Source: Daphnia carinata (Eukaryota; Arthropoda; Branchiopoda; Diplostraca; Daphniidae). From it: a stretch of 64,000 bases of DNA. A program made the translations under genes and the position numbers. Below the pieces are notes generated by a model. That model was not told the origin of the DNA and did not search any database. It saw only the letters and a list, made by a program, of their open reading frames with translations. Location: positions 3,906,001-3,970,000 of the forward strand of contig NC_081335.1 in NCBI RefSeq assembly GCF_022539665.2. Direction: 5' to 3'. This document shows, piece after piece, positions 25,794 through 41,304 of this stretch (positions are counted from its first letter, which is position 1; the number at the start of each line of letters is the position of its first letter).

Positions 25794-26564
25794 ATATCGC
25801 GATTGTATTCCAATGTGAAAAGTAATAACAATTATGTTAAATGAACTATAATGCTTGCAATATTTACTTTCTATTTTTATAAATGTTTGGTTAAAGTAGT
25901 ATGTTAAACCTTGAAAATATTTGTATCATCTGGAAAATGATTCGCATAAGAGGTTTTGTTGCTCGAATGAATAAAAGGGGGTTGGATTCCCAACATCTTT
26001 AGCTTTGCGCAGTGGCAATATCGTAACCGATGAGGGTCTCCCGAGGTGCGATTATTGCTAGTTGAAAACTTTAACCAATACCCCGCCACGATGGAGTGAA
26101 ATATTCTTCGTCGTCGGCAATTTTTGAAGGTCCCCAAAGGGACGGTGAAGAAATAAAAAGTAATGCGACTTAGAACATTTGGTATACGTGCTTTCAAACC
26201 ATACGAAAAATGGTGTTTGATTTCATACAAAAATTAAGTATTAATCCCGATGAGACTGATAAATTTTTTATCATCGGTTAGTGAAATGGATACCATGGCA
26301 ACATGATGAATGCATGTTTCAAGAATTTAACTAGGTATATTTGTTTGTTTGCAATTCGTCACCCAGTGATATAAATTCCCCCTACAGCATATCACAAGAA
26401 ATAATGTCGTGAAAAACATGCGCCACTCTCCACTACTGAATGAAGCTCGAAATTACATTACTTAATATCTTCTCAATGACGGTAATATAAATTCTACAAC
26501 GTCATTGGTAGTCTAACGCTGCCAACAACAAAAAATAAGGACCTTCAAATCAAAGTGAACAGAT

Positions 26565-27523
26565 TTAAGGCACTAACCGAAGTAATTTGGCAATGGTAAT
26601 TATGGTGGATAAAATCCCAAGCAAGCCAATATGCCTAGGCTTAAGTTTACCTCCCCACAAAAAACCAGGGATGGAATTTACTGCTATACCCATGTCTGAC
26701 AATTGCTGAATAAGTGACAAAAGTTCTTGGATAATCCCACGACGGAATTTAACGCAATCACTGTCTGAAGGTTTTCCAGAATTTATGGTATGTCGCCGGT
26801 GCTGGACTAACATTGATATGGTTCTCACTGTCCTAAAATGGAAAGATTTTTAATATTTGTTGCTTTTATTAATAATTTCTTTATTCTCTCACACCTCACT
26901 ATTGCTAGATACATGGAAGAAGCCCAGCAATACGAAACACCTCTCCAGAATGTTTTACTCTCTAAATAGTGTCATCCTTTAATACAAAAATCTTATTGGC
27001 AAATTAGGAAATATGTCTTACCAACTGCAAAAACTCCATGATCTCCAGCCCAAGCAATATGCTCCAGTGGGTAGTAGCAGGTATTGATGATATTTGATAA
27101 CAGGTTAGAGATTCGGATGATCTGGTCTTTTTCATTAGAACCAATCCCATAACTAAGTGTACGATTGAGCATTGGAAGGTCATCGAAAAGCCTGTTAATG
27201 GTCCTACTGGTACTTATCTGCCTATAATAAAGTTAAGTAGTTTTTAGTCATTCTGTTTCACGGTAGTTAATGCTGGTCTGTTTCACCTGCCTACTATGCT
27301 CATCCTCTTGGCCAGTGGAGTGTCTCTGGTCCCCTAGAGTAAAAATCTGATGTAGAGAAAATATGATTGACACAACAAATATAAAAACTTAATGAAATTT
27401 TACAGGTAAATCAGAAATAAGGGTGCAGATATATCCAGTTATCCTCAGGATTTTATCCCTTCCTGAATGGACATCTAAAAGCTCGCACCATTTCCGCAAG
27501 GCAATTTGTAAAGACAAATCCAT
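26565..27523 (-). CDS. PEX11G: Peroxisomal membrane protein PEX11, gamma type
   Basis: The start is MDLSLQIALRKWCELLDVHS at 27523, followed by GRDKILRITGYICTLISDL (the conserved PEX11 N-terminal block). Later exons give FDDLPMLNRTLSYGIGS, NIINTCYYPLEHIAWAGDHG, SKTFWRGVSYCWASSMYLAI, and the last exon (26565-26822) the amphipathic segment ELLSLIQQLSDMGIAVNSIP and LKPRHIGLLGILSTIITIAK. PEX11 proteins elongate the peroxisome membrane before fission; the YYPLEH(V/I)AW block and C-terminal order match the gamma form. All exons are short and separated by introns of 60-100 bp. Confidence 0.9.
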
Positions 27524-28812
27524 TCTGTCAGCATGGGTATATTGGCGACTGACGAACTAAAATTTGTTCAGGCGTAGTGCACAGTCATCAAGAAGCCTGT
27601 TGCATCCGATGAATTTTTGATCAAGGTTGCTTTCAATCTGTGAGTATTGTTATTTATCATGTTACCAAAGGTTAAAGATTCTTGGTTGATTATGGTGTAT
27701 GTGTATTTACTAATAATAAATACGGCATCCAACAGAGTCATCTAGCCAGGATTTTGAATACTATCTGGGAAATCCCAGGTGAACTGATTGTTGAACGATG
27801 CAAGTTCTTTTTTTTTCTTCTACACTGCTTAGTATTCTATAATCATGAAAAACGTAATAAAATGCTTAACTTTGTTTATTAAAATTTATACGCATGAACA
27901 TCTTTGACGATAGCATCGTTTGTTGGAGCGATTGATATTACTAATCTGCGCTATGTCAACAAAAATTGAAAAAGAAAAAAACAGTTTGAGACTTTTCAAG
28001 AATCAAAACCAGAAGAAATTTTGTGAACCGTTCAACGTTGCATTTTTACTTTAGACACACCTTGAGCTTGTTAATCCAGACCTCGTGACTGGCTACTGAA
28101 CGGATTTCCAACGTAGAACGAACAGATCATGATTATAATATAAAATTATATTTTAAATAATCTCTTGATAACTTTAGTTTTGGTGAGCAGCACTGCAAGT
28201 AGATTATTAATAACATATTGTCGATATGAAGATGAATTCGGTAACCGCAAAAACTGAACATTAATCGCTACTTGAAAAAGAATTTTTTTTGGAAGCAGCA
28301 TGGAAGGTTTTACATATGTTAAAAAGCTAATAACTTTTCCGTATGGGTTCGCAAAGTATGCACTTTTATTAACCAATGGTTATTTTTGTCTTTCGGCATT
28401 GTTCCAAAGAACCAATCCGTGATCCGGCAACGTCGCCGAACGTCACTTCCCTTTCCCTACCTCCTGTCCTCCTCTACCCGTTATACTAAGCCATTTTACT
28501 TGAGCCAGAGAGACTCTAGCACACAGGACTCCAACACCGGTGAGTGAAGAGTTGTTCTATATTATCTGCTCTCATCTACCTTAAATTGAATTTCGTTGCT
28601 GAAATTTCACCTTTTCTGGTATCTTCGATTCGATTATCGCTTCTTTTTGAAGAGAAGTGTGGTTTTTTCTGTCGAATTGCTAGATTGAAATTTCAACTTC
28701 GTAAATTCCCTGTCCGCCATAACCGGCAGAAAACTAAAATGGCGGATTTGTTCTATTTTCTCCGTATTAGTGTTTCTTTGTCCACACACAGCCGACCGAA
28801 GAAAATATCAAT
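27524..28812. other. Intergenic interval with ATP synthase c leader exon
   Basis: The left part is AT-rich and has no recognised gene. At about 28500-28540 a probable non-coding first exon of the ATP synthase gene ends in the donor ccg|gtgagt, and the acceptor cacag at about 28787-28791 opens the exon containing the ATG, so the 5' UTR is split by an intron of about 250 bp. A pyrimidine-rich stretch (28445-28480) upstream would suit a TOP-like transcription start. Confidence 0.5.
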
Positions 28813-29465
<653 letters not shown>

Positions 29466-30208
29466 ATAAAACAAGAGCCAAGTCACCTTGTTCACTCTCC
29501 CCCCCTCAAAGATGTTAGTAAATTTCCATTTGTCTTAGTGCATATCCCAATCTGTAGTAATATCGGGAACTTTACGTGTAAAACATCCGTAACCATCAAG
29601 GGGCTGTGTGTGGGATATGTACGACTTTCAATGATGTAAAACCCGAGTTGCTGTAGATTGGTGAATACATGAAAAAAACGAGATTATTATAAATAGTTGT
29701 TCAGTTTTTTTATTAACAGCATGTTAGGTTGTAAGGTTGGTAGTTACCGATATACTATGAATATTCTGTATGAGAGTAAGTGATAGTTTAAGTATGAATG
29801 AATATCATACGTAGAACGGATAATTTAAGTGTATAATAGAATTCATTCATACTCGACTCAAATAAGAAATATGTGAGTAAATAACAAAGGAATTTCTAAA
29901 AATCTGGCATCACTGACGCCATTTTGTGGCCATCAATTATTTTAATATAGGCAAAATTCTCGAGGATAAGAAACAACCCTTATCCGTGTGCATCAAAAAC
30001 ATCTGTTTAAATAACAATTCTTAGCATGATCTAAAACGATTAGCCATTTTTGTTTTAGATTTTTCCCTCCTTTATAGTTAACTATCTACTGTCTCGGGTT
30101 GTGTTGAATAAAATTCCCGTTGGGGGGTGTCGGTAGACAGTCGTTGTCAAGTTGTCCGCCAGTATAGGTGCTTTGTAATTTTCATTCCCCCCTTTCTTTC
30201 ACACAACT

Positions 30209-31497
<1,289 letters not shown>

Positions 31498-32739
31498 AAG
31501 ATACTAAACAGACAACAGTAACAAAACAAAACGACATTACGATTGAATAAACAACAGATCGTTAGCCTATACCTTTATTCCTCTTCAAAAAAAAAAAAAA
31601 AAAAAAAAAAAAAGGGAAAAGAAATCGTTCTGTGTGGCGTTATTGCAGTTGAGGAACTTCTGAAAAGCAAGGGGAATTCATGTTCTCCAATGTGTCCATA
31701 TAGAAACAAAAAACAAAAATAAAATTCACTATCGACGGTATGTTGCGCGTGTGATCTTGTTAATCGGGACTTTTCCGTCGCCGTTTCTCTTTGACTTTCC
31801 TTATTTTGATGGGCCTTCATCTGGCTACTTAAAAGACGGCTTTTCGTTTTCAAAGCATTTTTCCTTTTTCGATTCCTATATATATCTTTTCTCTTTTGCC
31901 GAACTGTATGCTCCTCCCGTCTTAAAATAAAGTAAACCATCTCCCGCCATCAATTCCAATGCTGGTTTAATTCCTTTCTTTATACATTTCTGGTGTAAAT
32001 GTGGAGTTGGCGATTTATTTTGTGGATTGCAGTGCCTGTCTTTTTTCTAATTAGCAGGAATCGAATTGAAAAAGGAAATTGTTGCTGGTGTAAGAACGTC
32101 GGACTTTGTTTTGTCTCCTTTTTCCCGCTTAATGACTGTCATTTCGATTAATGGTTGTCTATTCCGTTTTCTGCTTTAGCACTATCTTGGACGCAATAAT
32201 GATAAACTGGAAATAAACAGCGATGTATCCATCCGTGAAGGAAAGATAGAAGCATCGATTCCTACACCCTTCCCTGTAACTTTTTTCTGTCACCTTCTAT
32301 TGCTCTATAATATACGCAGGAATCTGAAGAAAAGAATGAAAAGATGCACTTGAAAAATACACTAGAGAAATACAACCAGCGTTGCAAAATTAAATTAAAT
32401 TCGAATGAAAAATTTTATAACCGATCCAGTCGTTTCCAAGACTTCCCATCGTGGTGGCTGGCTATCACCTCATCTTGCCATCAATCATCATTCTGTTACT
32501 GATTTTGTGACTGGTCTATGGGACCACTACTTGCAGTAAAGTGTGTAGTGATGTACTAGCATTCCCAGTAGAGTTAAACTCGAGATCACGCGGTGTGTGT
32601 CACATACCGCGATTTTCTGGTACTGCCACTATAATAGATAATTGGAAGGCAAAAGCGAAGTTTGGAAATTGTGTATTCCAAAGAGCACCTCTCGCATAGT
32701 TCCAGTTCTTGCCGGAAATATCGTATTCTCTCAATAGCT
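31498..32739. other. Rab11 3' region and intergenic
   Basis: An AATAAA-type signal lies near 31546, followed by a 28-base poly-A run at about 31586-31613. The remainder has no recognised gene; the right edge is the 3' UTR of the minus-strand thioredoxin-like gene. Confidence 0.4.
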
Positions 32740-33995
32740 TTAATTGGATTTTTTTACACTTTTCTTCGTTTTTGTTGGTTTCTCGGGCTTTCGACTTTTC
32801 CAGGCGTTGAAACCGACAGCCAACAGAATGAGTATGAGAGCAATACCAGCTCCTGGTAATATCAAGGGGTTTTCTTTCAGCATGAATACAGCTCGATCAA
32901 CCAATTCATCACTAAATCATAATTTGGTTTGAATATTTAAACTAAAATGAATTAGAACAATAATATTTACAATGGTGTCTTTGGAGAAGGTACATTCTTG
33001 GACGGAACATTTTTGTACCAGCCAAGAGCAAAATCTTGAAAAGCTTTACTATCAAGCTTAGGGAGATCATAGTTGAATATCTTTCCTTGGCGAAAACTGT
33101 ATGCAAAAACAAACAATTTCGATCTGTGCAATATTAAGTTTACATAAAGTCTGTTTCTGCCTACAAGAGAAATGCAGGAACTTGTTCCACTCCGAAACGA
33201 CTTCCTGTTGAGATCCCATCATCCTTTATGTTAACTTTGGCCAAATTAATCCTTCCTTTAAGCTGTGAGGCAATATATTCCCATTTGGCTAAGAACTTCA
33301 CACAGGGCTCAGAGTCATCTCGATAGCTTAAAAAAGAAGACTAGATAAATTTTTAGATCTACAGTTAAGGTCTCAAACACACAAACTATTACTTACAACA
33401 TGACAAACCAGTCCCCAGTTGTTGCTCCCGAGGCTGCTTGAGTCAAATGTTCAAAAGAATCATCATTCAGATGACTAACAGCAGCTTCTTTATTTTGAAC
33501 AAATGTTTCTAGGATTACCTCATCATTCAATGGGCCTGGAAGTATAGAAAACTAGTAATGGTCATGGGACAAGAAAACCTTAGTATCAAGTGTTATACCA
33601 TCATAATGAAGAGGAACACTATGTCTGAAGTAAACAACAAGTGGTTTTCCCGAATCCTTTCCTGATGTAAAGTTGGCCACTAGTGGGCTAGACACAGCCT
33701 TCACTACCCAGGCGTTCAAAGAATCGACTAGATCTTCTCTAATCGAGGAAAGTTGTGCTTCCAGTTCATCGCAGCCCTTGCAAATTTCTAAAGTAGTACA
33801 CGCAAATGAAAGATGTGGATGTCATCAACATTTTTGAACTCCGGAAAACCTACCATCACGAAACAAAACTATGACAAACTTTTCATTGGCGATCAATTTC
33901 TCTAAATCTGTATCATTGACTTGTTCGAGATTTCCAAAAACAGCGGTGACGAATGACGACAGAAAGACAAAAAGAAATAAACAACTCGTCAACAT
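32740..33995 (-). CDS. ER thioredoxin-fold transmembrane protein (PDI/TMX-like)
   Basis: A signal peptide (MLTSCLFLFVFLSSFVTAVF) opens the protein at 33995. The first thioredoxin-like domain has CKGC after a beta-strand (FVIVLFRD); a later domain has DWFVMLYRDDSEPC, then GRINLAKVNIKDDG and the cis-Pro block VEQVPAFLLFRQGK. A single membrane helix (about LILPGAGIALILILLAVGF) is near the C-terminus, followed by a basic tail ending KKSN, a dilysine ER-retrieval signal. The domain order resembles metazoan TMX/PDI relatives, but I could not fix an orthologue. The second motif has only one cysteine, so it may be redox-inactive. The start is about 150 bp from the divergent formyltransferase gene. 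Confidence 0.75.
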
Positions 33996-34141
33996 TCTTG
34001 AACCTCAGGTCAAATCGTGTGTTTCGGTAACGGAGTAAAACACATCATTCGCTATACAGTCACCATCTTGTGGCGAATTATTGCAGCTGTTGTTAGACAT
34101 TTCCATGGAAACGGAAAAGCAGACGATTACCTTCGGAGAAC
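33996..34141. promoter_or_regulatory. Short divergent promoter interval
   Basis: Only 146 bp separate the start codons of the thioredoxin-like gene (minus) and the formyltransferase gene (plus), implying a shared bidirectional promoter. Confidence 0.5.
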
Positions 34142-35553
34142 ATGTTTTTTGTGAATTTCAGAACTCTTCTATTAAAAACTGTGAAAAATGTGACCGTTTT
34201 AAAATCTAGAACGTATTGTTTAGGTGGAACTAATAAAAAATGGAAGATAATGTTCTTTGGAACCGACGGTTTTGCGTTAAAAAGCCTCGAGGAACTACAT
34301 AAAGCCATGTTAGTAGATGCCGGTCCGTGGCTTCATAGATTAAATATTTTTATCTGTGCATCATACATATTTGTATTAATTTGAATTATTCAGGCAGGAA
34401 GGACGCATGGTAAGTGAATTATCTGTGGTAGTTCCGGCCCCCAAACCCCATCCTTGTCTGGTTGCAAAATATGCAATGAAACATAACCTCCCAATCTCAG
34501 TATGGCCACTGCCTAAAGAGCAACCACCAAAAGACTGTTGGGAGTTAGGGGTCGTAGCTTCTTTTGGGCATCTCATTCCTAAACGAATCATCAATAGTTT
34601 CCCACAGTAAGTGGCATATTTTTGCCTTGCTAATTTGTGGTATGAGAGTCACAAAATAAACTATTATTTTTAGAGGCATGCTAAATATCCATGCCAGTAT
34701 TTTGCCGAGATGGAGAGGTGCAGCCCCAATAGTGCACGCCATTATGAATGGAGACGACGAGACAGGAGTAACAATCATGAGAATTAAGCCCTACCAGTAA
34801 TGAACTGTAACGAAGCAGGTTTGCGGCTATTTGAGTTCGGACATTTTCTCCTAATGTCTGTGGCTCAAGTAGTCGAAATTAGTTGGAAAATTAATCACGT
34901 GAAACAGCCACATTCAGTGGGATTTCTTGCAACAGTTTCGATGTGGGTGACATTGTGCAGCAGCAGAGTGTCCCGATTGACCCGAACATTTCTGCCGTGC
35001 AATTAACCGATCGATTAGCAGACATGGGCGCTAATTTACTTGTACGCTGCATATCCGATCTTCATTATCATCTAAATCGATGCACTCCACAGCCGTCTGA
35101 AGGTGTTACTTTAGGTATGTATGAGGTGCATGCACGCATTGCTCGTCTATTTATGCCATCTCTTTCTTTCACCGCCGACTTCTAGCACCCAAAATTGACG
35201 CCACCCTATCTCACATCGATTGGAGTTCAATGAATGCTGCCCAAATCTACAATAGGTGGAGAGCGACTCGGCACCTGTTTAAACTACAGACTTTCTTCCA
35301 CGGCAACAACGTCAAATTGAACGACGTGGAACCACCCACGACAAAGCCACCCCCGATGTTTACAGATCTCGTCGATCGGCCAGGCCGCATCATTGTCGAT
35401 CGCCAGCGAAACTTGCTGTTCGTCCGTTGCCAAGACTGGGTAGCCATTCGCCATGTAACCCTTCACCGGCGACCAGTCATGAGCGCACTAGATTTTTTCA
35501 ACGGCTATTTGCAAAAGAAAGCCATAGATCAGCATTATTTCGATGTCCACTAA
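34142..35553 (+). CDS. MTFMT: Methionyl-tRNA formyltransferase, mitochondrial
   Basis: A basic N-terminal presequence ([20 protein letters not shown]) is followed by the fold's first strand [18 protein letters not shown]. The catalytic block [20 protein letters not shown], then [19 protein letters not shown] and [11 protein letters not shown], contains the Asn/His/Asp-type active site and the SLLPRWRG-like loop of this family. Exons 34407-34607, 34674-34798, about 34939-35114 and about 35187-35553 join in phase. The C-terminal domain includes [16 protein letters not shown]. The enzyme formylates the initiator Met-tRNA for mitochondrial translation. Confidence 0.93.
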
Positions 35554-38500
35554 AGTGCGTAAGTCATGTTCACTTTGTATGCGTGTGCGTGTGCGTGTAG
35601 GTGCCTGTATGTCATGGGCATCGTCGACAAATAGAAATATTATATTAACTTCATATGTTAGGGCCTTGGACACATTAATCCGTCACTAACGGACGAACAG
35701 ATGGATATTATAATGGTAGAGCACACGCACGCTCGGTAAATCAATGACCAGTGGGTTCTCTGTCTCTTCGAAAGGGAGGGTCATTATGATCTATGTGCTG
35801 GGCGTCGACACCCTTCTATGGCTGATCGTATAGCAGTTGTACCAGCAGAATGCTTCCGATAATCACATTATATAGCAACGTCCAGCGACTGTTGCTAAAA
35901 ACCGCCAAATGAACACGAAAAAAAGACGAGAATCGTTATTATGGATTATCGACTGTACTGTACGCTCCGACGCGCAACGTTACCTACCAGTAGATAGCGG
36001 CCACCCGCAAGTGCTACGTGTCTATGGAAGCGGCCCTTTTTTCGAAAGGCGAGAACCAGTTGCCCTGCGCATCCGCCGTGAGTTGGACATACGCGTAGCA
36101 AATGGCTAGAATAAAAAAAAAAAAATAGAAAGGGAAAGCAAAAAAAAAAAAATAAATAAATAAAGTGGGTGGAAGAGTAAAGAGAGGGGGGTAGGTTGAT
36201 ACTGGCTGTGTATCCTGACCGGCAAGTTTTAGAGACACCCAGTACAGTACTTGTCTGTCCTCCGGGCCGGTCATTTGTGCTTCTTGTTGAACAAGGAGAA
36301 CATACGTATTTTTCCCGAACGTTATATTTCGTGTGCTCGTTCAACGTATCCGAGGCGATCCGCATTTGGAATTCTCTCGTAGCGGTATGATCATACCTTG
36401 AAAATTTTGAAAACGTTAAGCAATGTGATTACGTGCCTTAGATCTTTGTAGTTTTCATTTTGACTTGATCTCATTCGTAGTTCTCCGTGACGGGTAGTAG
36501 GTACCATCATTTGCATCCGCCAATGACATTTTGTTTTCTTTTTCCTGTGTTTTCTACTTGACAAAAATGTCATGTACAGTAGCAGAGCAGAGTTCCATGC
36601 ATTTCTGGAATAGTTAATGTGCCTCGCTCACGGTTGGATAGGATATATTATGCGCTTTTTGAAACATTCGTGTCCCAACATATTTACTAAAACAGGAGCA
36701 GCTCAATCCCAACGGTACGCATCTTATGATATCATCTACTTTCTTTGAAAAGAAAAATACTATTTCATTTCTTATGCGACAAAAAAAAAAGGGCATAGAA
36801 AAAAAAAGGTGGGAGGATCCCGAATCCTATGCCGAAAATGAAACAAATGCTGCGATGAGAACACCATCGTGCGCCTTAATTAGTTTCGCATTCAGGTGCA
36901 CGTGTCTTCATTCAAGGTTTCTCTCCCCTCTTTTTGCTAGAGGACATTATTTTCTATCTTTCCATGATTTTTTAAACATCCATGATTGCAAAGTCTCGAC
37001 GAATGGATGCGTTCACGTTTTGCGTGAAAACACTCTCTTCACACAGCGACACGACGGGCTAGAAAAATCAAGAAAATCAATGGTTTCATCAAGTATGAAT
37101 GAGCTTGTTTCTTCTTTTTTTTTTTTGTTAACTCTACCTCCTGTTTTCTTCTTAAAAACTTTAAATTCCTCCCCTAAAAAAGAAGAAAAAAGCTAAAAAA
37201 CAATAGTTATGCCTAAGGTTAAAAGAATTCTTCTTTTGCTGTACCTCCCCCGCACTTTTTTCTCTGCTGGATCGTTCAGTAGTTAAGAAACAATGGCTCT
37301 CACAACTCTCTCTCTCTCTCTCTCGTTTTCTGCAGTTGTCTTTTGTTGTGCGTGTGGCATCATAAAGTCGGTGCGGGGCCGTAGTCACTAGTAGCAAATG
37401 TTCCAATCTTGTGCACCCAATTTCAACTCATATGTATTATATAGACGTCTAAAGCGGAACAAGTAGACGCAAGGAGTTAAAGAATCTCGTAGTTGTGAAT
37501 TCCTGTCATGCCATCCGCAACGAAATAAATACATCCAACTCTGGTTGGAAGAGAAAAAAAAAGGGAAAGTTAGTCGGGCCAAACGTCTGCGCACAACTGT
37601 GCGGAAAGAAGAACGAAAAAAAAAAATCAGGGGGACTTGGAAACAGAGCCCGTAGGTCACGCGATCCAATCAGCACGTGCTGCCAGCAGCTCTTTTATGA
37701 GAATCAAAGGTAATCCCAACTTTTTCTCATTTTTTTTTTTTTTTTTGGTTTTGTACGAGCTTTAAATCGTCGAGAAGACGGCAAAACGAGCAAAGTGGGA
37801 AACTTGCTGGATTTTTTTTGGGGGGGATATATGTGGACTCTGTCTAGCTTTTAAAACCATTGATCGTAATACAAGTGTTAGTCTGACAACGAATGCAAGT
37901 GACGTCCAAAAGAAAACGACAGTTGATCCAATAGAGAAAAAAAAACAAAAAACAGGCGGGACTGAACAAGTCGGTTGCAGTGCGGAAGTGTTTTGGACAC
38001 AGGGGTCCCGAAAAAAAAATCGGTTTTTCATCGCCAACTGAGCATATATATTTTAGCTTGGTTACAGTTAAAGATAAGCTAGCATATAGGGCCCTGAGGA
38101 TGTCTAAAAAAAAAAAAATGATGGCCTATTTAAGGGTGGCCAAAAACCATGGGAAATGAGCTCTTTTGCAGTTCTAGTCGCGTACGACTTAATTGACAAA
38201 GTCTTTTGGGAAATCTTTTAGCCGTCGCTCAACTAGCGTATCTGTCGTTCAGGCCATCCGACAACTCATTTTCTTTTTCTCCCTTCTTTATTATGATGGA
38301 GTTCTTTTTAAAGGTAGATAAAATAGAATTTCTCATCGTGTACAATCCATTCAGACTAGCGTTCCATGTTTTCGCACGCACTTGGAAGTCGATCCCGCGG
38401 GAGCTTTTGGCGGTCATCGCACGTCTATGACACTCACCGTTTTTCTTTTCCCCCTCGCCTTCATAACTGTCGTTTTTTACGTAGAGAAATTCCCAGAAAA

Positions 38501-41304
38501 AGATCTAATACTATAAGATCGTATAGATCTTGTTTGTCGTGCGTGATCGATCCCCTAGGCAAATACCTTGACACTTTACGAACTGTAAGAGTGCAAAAAA
38601 AGAGCTACATACGCTTTGTACATCATTCCATTAAATTCTTTTATTTATTTGATGCGCGAATGCCCCGTTTATTGTGCCCGTCGCCTTTGATTGCCGGAGC
38701 GGCTGTTTGCATGCGAATATAGGAGTGCATTAAAAAGTAGACACGAGAGCGTCAATGTTGCGCGACGTTTCAATTTATTTGTACGGAAACCGGTGGCGTT
38801 ATTTCGTTAATGCGCAAATGACACGAGTTATAATAACACTAAGGTTTCCACATACTTATCATTGACACCTTTGATCTTTTATACATCACTACAAGTTCAG
38901 GCCGTAGTTTCTCAAAAAAATATATATATAATTTCCAACGGAGGGCTACGATAGAATTGCTAAGAAAAAATAGGGAAGACTTAAGTTGTGTTACGAGAGA
39001 CCTTAGAAAAAAAAAAAAAGTCTTTCGTTAAGTATCTATGTATGCGACGCGGGAAAAAGTAAATTGAATTAGTGTTTTTTTTTTTATCTTTTAAGAGTTC
39101 GACCTTTTGCGTGGAGCGTTTGTTTAATCACAGGCGATTGTGTATGTGTACATTGGCTACATACATTTCATCACGATGAGCTGATTGAAGAGAATTGGGC
39201 GTGATAAAGCATCACAAAGGGATTAACCAGCATATTGCTCATCTTTTTCCTGCGGAAGTCGCAGCCGAGCTGGGAAATGTCGTGCGTGCTGCGCACAGAG
39301 GAATGATGTGTAATAATTAATTGGATCCATCGATTCTCGTCCGTCATTCGTTAATTAAGGCTTTCCGTTTAGCGTGTGTAGTGTACAGTTCTCAAATTTA
39401 TTAGGGGCACGCAAAATTCGCTGAATATTCAAATGTTTGCAATACGAGCCCGCAGGCGAATCACGGACACATTGTGCGCGCGCCAATCCAAAACGGCTTG
39501 CAGCCAAATTTTGTTTTCGACAATAGCTGTAATTAGACTAAAAAGCTCTATTCCAAGTTTTGATTGCAAACGAAGCAGACTAACGTAACTATTCAAGTTT
39601 CAACTCCTCCCAGCGCTGTGCAAGGTAGCGAAGAGAGATGAGAAAAGGGTCCCGGCAATAACTTTGCTGTAAAGCCTTGCAATTGGATTTGAAATGGAGG
39701 CATTAGATGGCCATGAATCGAGTCTTGGGAACCTCGTCCATACAACACAAAGTAGTTGAGCATAGCCTATATGCACCCTATAATCTCGTAATAGTATCAT
39801 TTTCCTTTCTTTTTTTTTTTTTTTGCTCTCCCCCCCTCCCAGCGGCGTTCAATCCCGAGGTGGAAGCCTCGCCAATGTGATGAAGTCAAAGAAACGCCTC
39901 GTGAGCACGTCACGGGACTAAGACCAGGGTCCGTACGTAGACGTACACGAGCTCGCACAGGGCGTGACTCGGGGACACTGAAGTCCTATATTTGAACACG
40001 AAAAGATTTTCCCCTTCAATATTTTTTCTTTAGACCTTCTTAGACGGACCGTCACGATTCCACTAAAAAACAGAGTGGCTTGCGCAATTGGCCATAGCCA
40101 CCCGTGCAAAAAAAAAAAACGATGTGAAAGAAAGGAAAGGTCGAATGACTCGTTTTCTCATTTTTGATCCTCCTTGATCCGTTGCGGAATTTCATTCACG
40201 CAAGAGGCCAACACCGTTCTCGTGTACCGCACGAAGGGCTGCAATTTCCGCTGCCAAACGTCCTCCGTTTTACTCCGCCCCAATGCGAAGAGGAGGGGAG
40301 CAAAGAGAATGTGTCTATAGGCCATTTTTGTTTTGGTTTATAGCGTACTATTTTTTTTTTTTTTCGTGCGTCTATCTTTCTTCTGTTTGTGTGACTTGTT
40401 TGTTTTATTGTTTCTTGACGGCCGGGACAATTAGATTCTTCCGTGTTGGCGGATATATTCGATCGTTCAGGCGATTATTGCGTTTTTGCTCCAATCGATC
40501 GCTGGCCGCGTACGCGAAAAAGAAAAATAGAGGTGGAGATGCGCAACGCCGTTTCGTCATAATGACAACTACGCCTCATCATGGAACAATTTTCTTTCAC
40601 GTGGAGAATCAATCTCTATATTTTCTAAAAAAAAAAAAAAATGAAAGAATCGATCCGAATTGTACCGGAGACGGCCCGGAAAAAAAACGGCCAATTTTTC
40701 ATTATTTACAGCTACGTTTTGAAGGCTAGCTGTCGATCAACAGTGCGCAATGTGGATGTCTATTGACATTTTTCTTTTTCCAACGTCGAAATTTAAGGCG
40801 GGGTCGATGTTTGTTCATATAGACAACAATGCACAAAAAGTCCTACTTTTTTTGGGGGGTATTCAACTCCGCAGTTTGAGGATGTCTATTTTATGCGTAT
40901 ATCCGGGGCATAGTAGATAGCGTACACTTCAACATTATTGGACTGTGGCAGAAACAATAAAAACCATAGATATGTATATAGTTTGATTGACAAAGAAAAA
41001 AAAAAATCTTGCCGTGTCCAGCCAGCAAGAAAAAAGAAATGCACCATCCGCTTTAGCAAATATTTGAACCCATTTTTTTTTTTTTTTTTTTGTTCACTAT
41101 TCTCTCTATATATGACCAAAGACTTTATTCAGTTTATTATATAGACACACACAAAAGGGAGATATGTATCCCTTGCAGTCTTATTGACACAAAGGCTTTA
41201 GACCTTTTCCCATAGGCTGTGATGGAACATGTTTCCTCTATGTGTGTCAATAATACCAGATGAAACATATTTTTTTTTTTCATTCTTTATTTTTCAGAAA
41301 TGAC
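35554..41304. other. Long non-coding interval upstream of the kekkon-like gene
   Basis: 5.7 kb with no recognisable exon. It has many homopolymer tracts, a CT repeat at about 37303-37325, and AT-rich homeobox-type motifs (for example taataattaattgg at about 39311 and cattcgttaattaagg at about 39345). An acceptor at about 41297 just before the receptor's start codon implies at least one 5' UTR exon in this interval. It probably holds regulatory DNA of the receptor gene; this is inference. Confidence 0.45.

Noticed and set aside
36726-37196. 156-codon plus-strand open frame
   Set aside because: Composed of poly-A/poly-T translations and unremarkable sequence; no domain, no convincing splice context.
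37303-37325. Possible regulatory CT repeat (GAGA-type)
   Set aside because: A plain microsatellite with no gene start near it; not enough to call a regulatory site.
40283-40729. 148-codon plus-strand open frame
   Set aside because: Phe/Lys-rich from homopolymers; lacks family resemblance and coding-like composition.
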